A stretch of 5,466 nucleotides of DNA from Alphaproteobacteria bacterium (GTDB taxonomy: Bacteria; Pseudomonadota; Alphaproteobacteria; Rhizobiales; Aestuariivirgaceae). The stretch is taken from assembly GCA_005884715.1 (NCBI GenBank), contig VAZZ01000039.1, forward strand, positions 29,282-34,747. Direction: 5' to 3'. The translations under genes were made by a program, and so were the position numbers. Positions 1-5,466 of this stretch are shown one piece after another; positions within the stretch are counted from its first letter, which is position 1, and each line of letters starts with the position of its first letter. Below the pieces are notes generated by a model, which did no database searches, had not been told where the DNA came from, and was given only the letters and a program-made list of their open reading frames with translations.

Positions 1-57
1 CTGAGGACCATACGCGGCATGGGATATTGCGTGTCCGAGCCGGATGATGCGGCGTAA
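1..57 (+). CDS. Response regulator, OmpR/PhoP family, C-terminal end only (partial)
   Basis: The first 18 codons in frame 1 read LRTIRGMGYCVSEPDDAA and end at TAA (55-57). The TIRGMGY stretch matches the end of the OmpR/PhoP winged-helix DNA-binding domain, where the last strands usually read T/VRGxGY followed by a short variable tail. The receiver domain and most of the effector domain lie upstream of the window. The kinase gene that follows overlaps this stop by 14 bp, the normal arrangement for a co-transcribed regulator and sensor pair. The product would be a cytoplasmic transcription factor phosphorylated by that kinase. Its targets cannot be inferred. With a FeuQ-like partner, a FeuP-like regulator is the natural guess, but 18 residues cannot separate it from other OmpR-type regulators. 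Confidence 0.85.
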   Translation: MRTIRGMGYCVSEPDDAA

Positions 58-1423
58 CTCACTAGCCTTCCGGCTTGTCGTCTCTTCCGCCGTCGTCGCC
101 ATCATCCTGCTTGTCAGCGCCGCGGTCCTGCTGGCGAGCCTGTTTCAGACAGCCCTTGAACGCAATTTCGACGCGCGCCTGCGCGCCGTCATGGACGGCC
201 TGCTCGCCAATGTCGAAGTGCATGCTGATGGCTCGCCCGGCATACAGAACTTGCTTGCCGATACGCGCTTCACGCTGCCGCTGTCCGGCTGGTACTGGCA
301 GGTGACGCCGCCGAAGCGCGGCATTGCCGATCTGGCTTCGCCGTCGCTTTTGGAAAAGCGCTTGATACCGCGAGCGGCCGATCTCGCCGATCGAGATGCC
401 GACGGCATCGCGCATTTCTATCTCGATGATGTCAATGGCACGCGGCTGCGCGTGCTCGAGCAGCGCTATAAGCTGTTCGACAAGGCCGAACAGTATTCCT
501 TTCTGGTGGCGGGCAATTTCGATGAATTGAAAGCCGAGGCGACCTCGTTCCGCCAGACGCTCGTCGCCATGCTGACCCTTCTGGGGCTTGGGCTTCTCAT
601 CGCCATTCTCGTTCAGGTGCGGTTCGGTCTGCGCCCGCTTGGCACGCTGCAGACCAAGCTGACCGCGATCCGCGAAGGCCAGGCAGAACGGCTAGAAGGA
701 ATGTATCCTGAAGAAATCCAGCCGGTTTCGGATGAGCTCAATCTCCTCATCCAGGCCAATTCCGAAATCGTCGATCGCGCCCGCACGCAAGTGGGCAATC
801 TAGCCCACGCGCTGAAAACACCGCTGAGCGTACTCAACAATGAAGCGAAGCTGCAGCCGGGACCCTTGGCCGACAAGGTCTCCGAACAAATCCAGATGAT
901 GAATAATCAGGTCAGCATGTATCTTGATCGCGCGCGCCGCGCCGCGCGGGCGCAGACTGTCGGTTCGGTCACCGAGGTCGAGCCAGTGCTGGCCGCCCTC
1001 GCGCGCACGCTTGAGCGCATTCATCTCGAAAAGGGCGTCAAGGTCTCCGTCGAATGTCCGACGGGCATGAAATTCCGTGGCGAGAAGCAGGATCTCGAAG
1101 AGATGGCGGGTAACCTTCTAGACAATGCCTGCAAATGGGCCACAAAGCAGGTGAATGTCGCGGTTGAGCCGAGCATGGATGCGCCGCCGGACGGCCGGCT
1201 GTGGATCGATGTCGTGGTGGGTGACGACGGTCCAGGCCTGCCGCCCGACAAACGCAAGCACCTTCCTGCGCGCGGTCAGCGGCTTGACGAAACCAAGCCA
1301 GGCTCGGGACTGGGCCTCTCAATCGTGACCGAGACCGCGGCAATGTACGGTGGCGGACTAAGACTAGATCAATCGAAACTGGGGGGCCTTGCAGTCAAAC
1401 TGCGCCTTCCAGCCGCGCTATAG
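44..1423 (+). CDS. Membrane sensor histidine kinase, PhoQ/FeuQ-like
   Basis: This is a 459-residue two-pass inner-membrane kinase. A first membrane segment lies at about residues 9-33, a periplasmic sensing region at 35-170, a second membrane segment at about 172-192, and a HAMP-like linker at 193-245. The phospho-acceptor motif NLAHALKTP has His255 as the expected acceptor. The N box is at 353-366 (Asn357, Asn361), G1 is DDGPG (394-398) and G2 is GSGLGL (420-425), so the catalytic ATPase domain looks intact. The AHALKTP motif, instead of the usual SHELRTP, and the RGQR segment just before G2 (410-413) are typical of the PhoQ branch. FeuQ is the rhizobial member I know of, but I cannot confirm orthology. 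ATG 44 overlaps the regulator stop; ATG 47 directly behind it is equally possible. No strong ribosome site is visible, so translational coupling is likely. The signal sensed is unknown. Confidence 0.92.
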   Translation: MMRRNSLAFRLVVSSAVVAIILLVSAAVLLASLFQTALERNFDARLRAVMDGLLANVEVHADGSPGIQNLLADTRFTLPLSGWYWQVTPPKRGIADLASPSLLEKRLIPRAADLADRDADGIAHFYLDDVNGTRLRVLEQRYKLFDKAEQYSFLVAGNFDELKAEATSFRQTLVAMLTLLGLGLLIAILVQVRFGLRPLGTLQTKLTAIREGQAERLEGMYPEEIQPVSDELNLLIQANSEIVDRARTQVGNLAHALKTPLSVLNNEAKLQPGPLADKVSEQIQMMNNQVSMYLDRARRAARAQTVGSVTEVEPVLAALARTLERIHLEKGVKVSVECPTGMKFRGEKQDLEEMAGNLLDNACKWATKQVNVAVEPSMDAPPDGRLWIDVVVGDDGPGLPPDKRKHLPARGQRLDETKPGSGLGLSIVTETAAMYGGGLRLDQSKLGGLAVKLRLPAAL

Positions 1424-1460
1424 CTTGAGACTAAAGTCACCAAGACCGTAAATATCTGAA

Positions 1461-1489
1461 CCGCGGCGCTGAAATCAGCGGATCGGCGG
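1461..1489 (+). terminator. Weak hairpin after the kinase gene, possible 3' end signal
   Basis: Bases 1467-1472 (CGCTGA) and 1475-1480 (TCAGCG) are perfectly complementary. The flanking CCGC (1461-1464) can pair with GCGG (1486-1489) across unequal bulges. It lies 44 bases after the kinase stop at its nearest part. No run of T follows, so it is not a classical intrinsic terminator. It could be a 3'-end stabilising or Rho-associated structure, or chance. Confidence 0.2.
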
Positions 1490-1692
1490 GGATTAAATGT
1501 TGGCGCTGCTGTAATATCCTCAAAGTTATTTGATTTTCGGAATATGTATTATATTTTCATTGGACGCTGATCCAAAGAGCACTGATGCACAAAATTCTGG
1601 ATCGGGGCAAACGCTTCAATTTCTGGTCGTAACAGACAAGTTCGGTAGGGTGCTGTCTGCAAATTGCCCCCGGTCGCGGGCGCACTCCTATC

Positions 1693-1730
1693 GGGGGGCG
1701 GATCTCTCGGGATCCGCTCCCTTAGCTTTT
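1693..1730 (+). terminator. Candidate intrinsic terminator in the intergenic gap
   Basis: The left arm at 1693-1704 (six G, then CGGATC) pairs with the right arm at 1711-1722 across the six-base loop TCTCGG. It forms 12 pairs, ten Watson-Crick and two G-T. The bases after the stem read TAGCTTTT (1723-1730), a partly interrupted T-rich tail. This fits a rho-independent terminator for rightward transcription. It sits 270 bases beyond the kinase stop, so it could end a long 3' untranslated region of the kinase operon, end a short independent transcript, or insulate the transporter from read-through. Confidence 0.45.
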
Positions 1731-2001
1731 GGCACGACCAGTCAGAGTATTTCTTTTCCAGATCAAAAGTAGCCTCAGAGCTTCCTGCGCAACTTCGCAA
1801 TGGCAGCAATATTTCGCATTCACTTAGTAAGGCACAAGCTTTGAAGTTGTAACAACCCGCATCAACACTTTGCTAACGAGTGTCGGCACGCCGCGTCCGC
1901 GATAGATGCCATCAGTGAGGGACACAATGAGTTGCCTCGGCCCGAATCCGCGCACGCTGCAGTGCACCATACCCGAAGTGAGATAGTTCGCGAGCCATCA
2001 A

Positions 2002-2030
2002 TTGCGGCTGTCCCTGCGCTAGACTATCCT
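2002..2030 (+). promoter_or_regulatory. Possible sigma-70-type promoter for the transporter operon
   Basis: TTGCGG (2002-2007) and TATCCT (2025-2030) are separated by 17 bases, giving a start of transcription near 2037 and a leader of about 50 bases before the binding-protein ATG. The match is only TTG at -35 and four of six bases at -10, although alphaproteobacterial promoters often conserve little beyond TTG at -35. I found no clear operator palindrome beside it, so the controlling regulator cannot be named. Confidence 0.3.
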
Positions 2031-2073
2031 TGCCAACGCTTTTGTCAGATAAAATGCAACGAAGGCGAAAAAT

Positions 2074-2080
2074 GGGAGGA
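2074..2080 (+). promoter_or_regulatory. Shine-Dalgarno site fixing the binding-protein start at 2087
   Basis: GGGAGGA lies six bases before ATG 2087, ideal spacing for a strong ribosome site. An in-frame ATG at 2030 would add 19 residues rich in charged amino acids ahead of the signal peptide and has no such site. The start at 2087 is therefore chosen. Confidence 0.85.
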
Positions 2081-2086
2081 TATCAA

Positions 2087-3172
2087 ATGCGTAAAGCTCT
2101 TGCTTCGGTAAGCCTGTGCGCGCTTGCTGCCTTGTTTTCGGCCGGCGCCCAGGCCCAGGACACTGGCACCATCACCAAGGCGGTCGGCGGCTATACATTC
2201 GAGCAGGCGGCCAAGGAGGCGGAAGCCACCAAGAATTTCCATTCGGCCGACGGTCATCTGACCTTCGCCATCGTCACCCACACCGCCGGCAACGGCTTCT
2301 TCGATCCGGTCTATGTCGGCGCGACAGCCGCCGGCAATATGATCGGCGCCAAGATCCTGCTGCTCGGCTCGGAATCGCCGACCGACGACGTCGTGCGCGA
2401 GATCGAAATTTTGAACCAGATCATTCAGGACCCGACTATCGACGGACTGATCCTGACGACGCCACAGGTCGGCGCCTACAATGACATCGTCAAGAAACTG
2501 CTCGACAAGGGCATTCCCGTCGCGACGACGAATTCCTTCGACCCGACGATCTACATGCGCGATGGCATCAGCCATACCGGCCAGAGCGCCGCGGCTGCGG
2601 CGATTGGCGGTGCGGCACTCGCCAAATGCGTGCTCGACAAGGGCCTCGACAAAGGCTCGATCTTGTTCCCGTCGCAAACGACGGCGGGCAACGTCGAAGT
2701 CAACAACCGCGTGGTCGCCGCCTTCGACCAAGTTGTCAAGGACCTCAATGCCGCCGGCAAGCTCGCCAACTTCACCGTCGACGCGGGACCGGAGAAGATT
2801 GGCATCGCCGTCAACGACCAGGACATTCCGGGCTCGATCGTCACCCTCCTCGAATCGCGTGGTGACGTCGTCGGTATTTTCGGCCCGAACGGCGCCGTCA
2901 CGCCGGCGATCGTCACGGCAATCAGTCAGACCAAGAAGGAGGGACAGATCTGCGCCTATGGCTATGATCTCGGCCCGCCGATTCTCGAAGGCCTGAAATC
3001 CGGCGCGCTTACCGGCTCGCTCGGTCAACAGCCGTTCCTGCAAGGCTTCTGGCCGGTCATGCAGCTCTATCTGCAGATCGACCGCGGCATCGCGGCGGCC
3101 AATCTCGACACCCGCGCCCAGGTCGTGACCAAGGAAAATGTCGCGACGGTCGGCAAGCGCTTTGAGAACTGA
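2087..3172 (+). CDS. Periplasmic sugar-binding protein of an ABC transporter (ribose-type)
   Basis: The 361-residue product starts with a typical Sec signal peptide: Arg2-Lys3, a hydrophobic core at 4-19, and AQA before a probable cleavage after Ala23. The mature part follows the two-lobe plan of the ribose/galactose-binding (Peripla_BP_4) family. The first strand and ligand loop are at about 58-75 (FAIVTH, then GNGFFDPV). A VREIEILNQIIQ helix precedes a DGLILTTP strand. Arg208 in a VNNRVV helix start and Asp294 in AYGYDLGP sit where the family usually has ligand-contacting Arg and Asp. No lipobox is seen, so the protein should be soluble in the periplasm and deliver substrate to the permease encoded downstream. 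The ligand is not readable; sugars, polyols and inositol-like compounds are all possible. The gene has a strong ribosome site and is followed by a stable hairpin, consistent with high expression relative to the permease. Confidence 0.92.
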   Translation: MRKALASVSLCALAALFSAGAQAQDTGTITKAVGGYTFEQAAKEAEATKNFHSADGHLTFAIVTHTAGNGFFDPVYVGATAAGNMIGAKILLLGSESPTDDVVREIEILNQIIQDPTIDGLILTTPQVGAYNDIVKKLLDKGIPVATTNSFDPTIYMRDGISHTGQSAAAAAIGGAALAKCVLDKGLDKGSILFPSQTTAGNVEVNNRVVAAFDQVVKDLNAAGKLANFTVDAGPEKIGIAVNDQDIPGSIVTLLESRGDVVGIFGPNGAVTPAIVTAISQTKKEGQICAYGYDLGPPILEGLKSGALTGSLGQQPFLQGFWPVMQLYLQIDRGIAAANLDTRAQVVTKENVATVGKRFEN

Positions 3173-3189
3173 CACGCCTCAGGTGATCC

Positions 3190-3217
3190 TGCGGGAGAGG
3201 CTTCGGTCTCTTCCGCA
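3190..3217 (+). promoter_or_regulatory. 12-bp hairpin with a UUCG tetraloop after the binding-protein gene
   Basis: Bases 3190-3201 pair with 3206-3217 along their whole length (ten Watson-Crick and two G-U pairs) around the loop TTCG (3202-3205), closed by C-G. C(UUCG)G is an unusually stable RNA tetraloop. The stem begins 17 bases after the binding-protein stop. The nearest run of five T (3237-3241) is 19 bases further on, so this is not a classical terminator. The likelier role is protecting the 3' end of the binding-protein message, or partly limiting transcription into the permease gene. Confidence 0.6.
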
Positions 3218-3255
3218 CCCATTGACTCAATGAAGGTTTTTCGCTCTCCCACCGC

Positions 3256-3357
3256 CGTCATCCAGGCGAAAGCCGGGGCCCCCTGCATAAGTGCAACGCG
3301 GGAAGCGCTGCTCGGGTGGAAAGAATTCTATGGGCCTCGGCTTTCGTCGGGGTGACG
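3256..3357. repeat. Intergenic palindromic repeat (rhizobial REP-like element)
   Basis: The left arm 3256-3281 starts CGTCATCCAGGCGAAAGCC. The right arm 3332-3357 ends CTTTCGTCGGGGTGACG. Reverse-complementing the right arm gives 22 of 26 identical positions; three of the four differences still pair as G-U, so 25 of 26 positions can pair in RNA. A 50-base middle part separates the arms. On the + strand the left arm translates as VIQAKAGAP, close to VIPAKAGIQ, a spurious peptide commonly produced by dispersed palindromes of this type. The element lies between binding-protein and permease genes of one apparent operon. That it is dispersed in the genome is inferred from the motif, since only one copy is visible here. 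Confidence 0.65.
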
Positions 3358-3418
3358 AGAGTGGGTAGGGTGGAGATGTCGCATGTAAAGTCTTCAACTA
3401 TTCCGAGTACCGGGTCGC

Positions 3419-5466
3419 ATGTCCGCCGCCGTCACCGCGCCTTCACCACCTGCTCGCCGCCGGCTACCGCTCGAGATTATCGGCGGGTGGGAAGTGGGCT
3501 TGATCATTTTCCTAATCTTGCTCTACCTTGCCGGCGTCTACATCAATCCCAGGTTTTTCGGGTCGAGTGCCGCTCTCTCCTCGGTCATGCGCGATGCCGC
3601 GCGCTATGGCGTGATGGCGGTCGGCATGACTTTCGTCATCGTCAACAAGGATCTCGACCTGTCGGTCGGCTCGCTCTACGGGCTGACTGCGGCGGTCTTC
3701 GCGGTGTCCTTCGCCCCGTCCTATTTCAACACGGACCTTTATCTGGCCGTTGCCTGGGCGCTCGCTGTCGGCCTCCTGGTCGGGCTCATCAACGGCGTTC
3801 TCGTAACGATCCTGCGCGTTCCGGCGTTCATCGCGACGCTGACCATGCTTTTCATCGGGCGCGGCATTGTAACCGGCATGTCCGGCGGCAAGACCATTTC
3901 ATTCATGTCCAAGGCCGGGGAGCATCCCGAGTTCTTTATCATCGGCCAGAACAACGCCTGGGGCTTCAACAACCAGGTCTTCGTCTTCGCCGTCTTTGCC
4001 GTGGTTGGAATGGTTGTGCTCGCCAAGACCACCGCGGGCTATCAGACCTTTGCAACCGGGGGCAACGAGCTCGCTTCGGACTATGCCGGCATCGCGACCC
4101 GCCGGGTGCGCATGCGCGCCTATCTGATATCCGCCTTCTGCGCGACGGTCGCCGGCATGATGCAGGTCGCTCAGGATCGCGCCCTGATCGCCCAGTCGGG
4201 CCAGGGCCTGGAATTGATCGTGATCGCGGCGGTCGTCGTCGGGGGCGCGTCGATACTCGGCGGCCGTGGCCGCGTCCTTGGCAGCGTGCTCGGTGTCATC
4301 CTCATCGTGCTCATCGACAAGGTCCTGCGCGAAGGCTACGCAACGACGCGCACAGTGCTGGTCGACAAAATCGAAATGAAGGTGCAGGCGGTGGCGCAAC
4401 TGCCGCCGGGAGCCGTGCCGGCCTTTCTGGGGCTCATTCTGATCCTCGCCGTGCTGATCGAGCCGTGGGTGATCCGGCGCAACGCCATCGGGAGATTGTG
4501 GGCCAAGATCAGAGGTCTGCCGATACCGCCGGCCCCTGATGTCGGCAGTGTCGCGATCGTCGGCGCCCAGACTAGGGGCAGCGTGGTCTCCGACCGTGCG
4601 ATGAACGCGCGCGGTCTGGGCAAATTCCTCGCTAGACGCGACGCGGCCGCGATCATCATCGCGGTCGTGCTCTGGTTTGCCGGGATTTATCTGCGCCCCG
4701 ATTTCTGGGGCAGCCTCGACAATTCCTTCAACCTCATCCTCGCCTTTACCGAGGTGGCGCTGCTGTCGATCGGGCTCACCTTTGTGATCGCCAATGGCGA
4801 TATCGACCTGTCGGTCGGCTCGGTGCTTGCCATGAGCGGGGCGATCGCGGCGTTCTCGATGAAGACGATGGGCTTCGGCCCGTGGACATCCATTCTTCTG
4901 GCTCTGTGCGGCGGCATGCTCGCGGGCGCGGTCAACGCTGCTGTCACGGTTCGTTTCAAGCTTCCCGCCTTCGTCGCCACCCTTGGCATGTTCTATACCG
5001 CCCGCGGCGTCGCCGCATGGATCGTGTCCGGCCGCGAGCTTTTCGGCTTTCCGGAAAGTTTCAATCTGATCGGCCGCAAACTGATCGAAGCATTGAGGTA
5101 TTTCGATATCGCGCCCGCACCCGACTCGTTCCTTTTCAGTCTGAGCGCGGCCCTCAGCGTACAGAGCATCTTTATGATTGTGCTGGCTATCATGACGGCG
5201 ATTATTCTCGGCTATACGATCTGGGGCCAGCAGGTCTATGCGACAGGCGGCAATATCCGCGCCGCGGCCTATGCCGGCATCGACACCGATCGCGTACGGG
5301 CGTTGAGCCTCGTCTTTTCCGCCCTGTGCGGATCGCTTGGCGGGGTCATCTATATCGCATTCTATCGCAGCTTCATCCCGACCGCCGGCCAGTTCCGCGA
5401 GCTTGACGCCATCGCATCGGTCATCATCGGCGGCGGGTCGATCTTCGGTGGCTTCGGCACCATCAT
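3419..5466 (+). CDS. Double-length (fused tandem) sugar ABC transporter permease, RbsC type, 3' end outside window
   Basis: The frame is open from ATG 3419 to the window edge, giving 682 residues without a stop. Two permease (BPD_transp_2) units follow one another. Unit 1 (about 18-354) has DLDLSVGS at 78-85, PAFIATL at 135-141, ATGGN at 212-216 and GGRGR at 281-285. Unit 2 (from about 408) has DIDLSVGS at 461-468, PAFVATL at 516-522, ATGGN at 608-612 and a glycine-rich GGGSIFGG near the edge. The linker (355-407) is basic and polar, consistent with cytoplasmic ends. Related transporters use two separate RbsC-like chains of roughly 320-350 residues; here one chain would form the complete channel. 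The units are clearly homologous but diverged. ATG 3419 is the only ATG between an upstream in-frame TAA (3386-3388) and unit 1, though its ribosome site is weak. The gene should work with the binding protein upstream; the ATPase is not in view. Confidence 0.9.
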   Translation, partial: MSAAVTAPSPPARRRLPLEIIGGWEVGLIIFLILLYLAGVYINPRFFGSSAALSSVMRDAARYGVMAVGMTFVIVNKDLDLSVGSLYGLTAAVFAVSFAPSYFNTDLYLAVAWALAVGLLVGLINGVLVTILRVPAFIATLTMLFIGRGIVTGMSGGKTISFMSKAGEHPEFFIIGQNNAWGFNNQVFVFAVFAVVGMVVLAKTTAGYQTFATGGNELASDYAGIATRRVRMRAYLISAFCATVAGMMQVAQDRALIAQSGQGLELIVIAAVVVGGASILGGRGRVLGSVLGVILIVLIDKVLREGYATTRTVLVDKIEMKVQAVAQLPPGAVPAFLGLILILAVLIEPWVIRRNAIGRLWAKIRGLPIPPAPDVGSVAIVGAQTRGSVVSDRAMNARGLGKFLARRDAAAIIIAVVLWFAGIYLRPDFWGSLDNSFNLILAFTEVALLSIGLTFVIANGDIDLSVGSVLAMSGAIAAFSMKTMGFGPWTSILLALCGGMLAGAVNAAVTVRFKLPAFVATLGMFYTARGVAAWIVSGRELFGFPESFNLIGRKLIEALRYFDIAPAPDSFLFSLSAALSVQSIFMIVLAIMTAIILGYTIWGQQVYATGGNIRAAAYAGIDTDRVRALSLVFSALCGSLGGVIYIAFYRSFIPTAGQFRELDAIASVIIGGGSIFGGFGTI

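Larger units (their letters stand above)
1424..2086. other. 663-base gap without a convincing gene
   Basis: This gap separates the two-component pair from the transporter. Its left part contains a very AT-rich patch (1511-1560, 11 G/C in 50), unlike the GC-rich genes on either side. The longest open frames are an 80-codon frame at 1530-1772 on the + strand and an 86-codon frame at 1549-1809 on the - strand. Both mix codon types, lack a good ribosome site and resemble no family I know. A + strand frame at about 1845-2105 has no ATG and runs into the binding-protein gene. A - strand frame at 1824-1997 reads somewhat more like protein but is short. The supportable contents are a terminator-like hairpin (1693-1722), a weaker hairpin just after the kinase, and a promoter candidate near the right end. 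Confidence 0.7.

Noticed and set aside
1530..1772. 80-codon + strand frame in the gap
   Set aside because: It has no ribosome site, mixed codon use, no recognisable family, and spans the GC-rich hairpin at 1693-1722.
1846..1856. Short palindrome GTTGT-A-ACAAC as an operator
   Set aside because: Arms of five bases, about 150 bases upstream of the promoter candidate, with no second copy; chance is a sufficient explanation.
2030..2086. Upstream ATG 2030 as start of the binding protein
   Set aside because: It would put 19 charged residues ahead of the signal peptide. GGGAGGA at 2074-2080 points to ATG 2087.
1845..2105. About 86 open codons on the + strand before and into the binding-protein gene
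   Set aside because: There is no ATG start, codon use is not gene-like, and it runs out of frame into the real gene.
2045..3175. A 376-codon minus-strand frame opposite the binding-protein gene
   Set aside because: It is the in-register complement of a GC3-rich gene, full of Arg/Asp, with no recognisable domain. The + strand has signal peptide, family fold and ribosome site.
3221..3231. Short inverted repeat ATTGA-C-TCAAT
   Set aside because: Five-base arms inside an operon spacer, not near a promoter; too short to support a binding site.
3230..3355. 41-codon + strand frame starting ATGAAGGTT after the binding-protein gene
   Set aside because: Most of it is the translation of the palindromic repeat (VIQAKAGAP-type peptide), a known source of false small genes.
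3316..4539. A 407-codon open frame on the + strand overlapping the permease
   Set aside because: It is a shadow frame. The translation is Arg-rich without membrane segments, while the neighbouring frame from 3419 gives an unmistakable permease and continues past the window edge.

Overview
The window is GC-rich DNA whose genes strongly prefer G or C in the third codon position. It most resembles an alphaproteobacterium of the Rhizobiales (Mesorhizobium/Rhizobium-like). The support is a PhoQ/FeuQ-type sensor kinase behind an OmpR-type regulator, a ribose-family sugar ABC transporter, and an intergenic palindrome of the 'CGTCATCC..GGCGAAAGCC' kind common in such genomes. The genus is an inference.

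Layout, all on the + strand. Bases 1-57 are the last 18 codons of an OmpR/PhoP-type response regulator. Bases 44-1423 encode its partner membrane histidine kinase, whose start overlaps the regulator's stop by 14 bp. Bases 1424-2086 are a 663-base gap with no convincing gene. It holds a very AT-rich patch (1511-1560, 11 G/C in 50), a strong terminator-like hairpin at about 1693-1722, and a possible promoter for the transporter at about 2002-2030. Bases 2087-3172 encode a periplasmic sugar-binding protein with a clear Shine-Dalgarno site and signal peptide. Bases 3173-3418 are a structured spacer with a 12-bp UUCG-capped hairpin and a 102-base palindromic repeat. From 3419 to the window edge runs one uninterrupted frame (682 codons seen, no stop) for a double-length permease. 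It carries two complete-looking RbsC-type permease units joined by a charged linker of about 53 residues.

Working together: the two-component pair would sense an envelope signal and control transcription. It has no visible functional link to the transporter, which is a separate unit. The binding protein would capture a sugar or polyol in the periplasm and deliver it to the fused permease. The permease would form the whole membrane channel from one chain instead of a dimer of two. The ATPase is not in the window and probably lies downstream. The substrate cannot be read from the sequence.

The points most worth a second look are the fused permease, the two RNA-structure elements between binding protein and permease, and the hairpin-bounded AT-rich segment in the gap, which could be a small RNA. 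I see no CRISPR array, tRNA, rRNA, intact insertion sequence or clearly new defence or mobile system.
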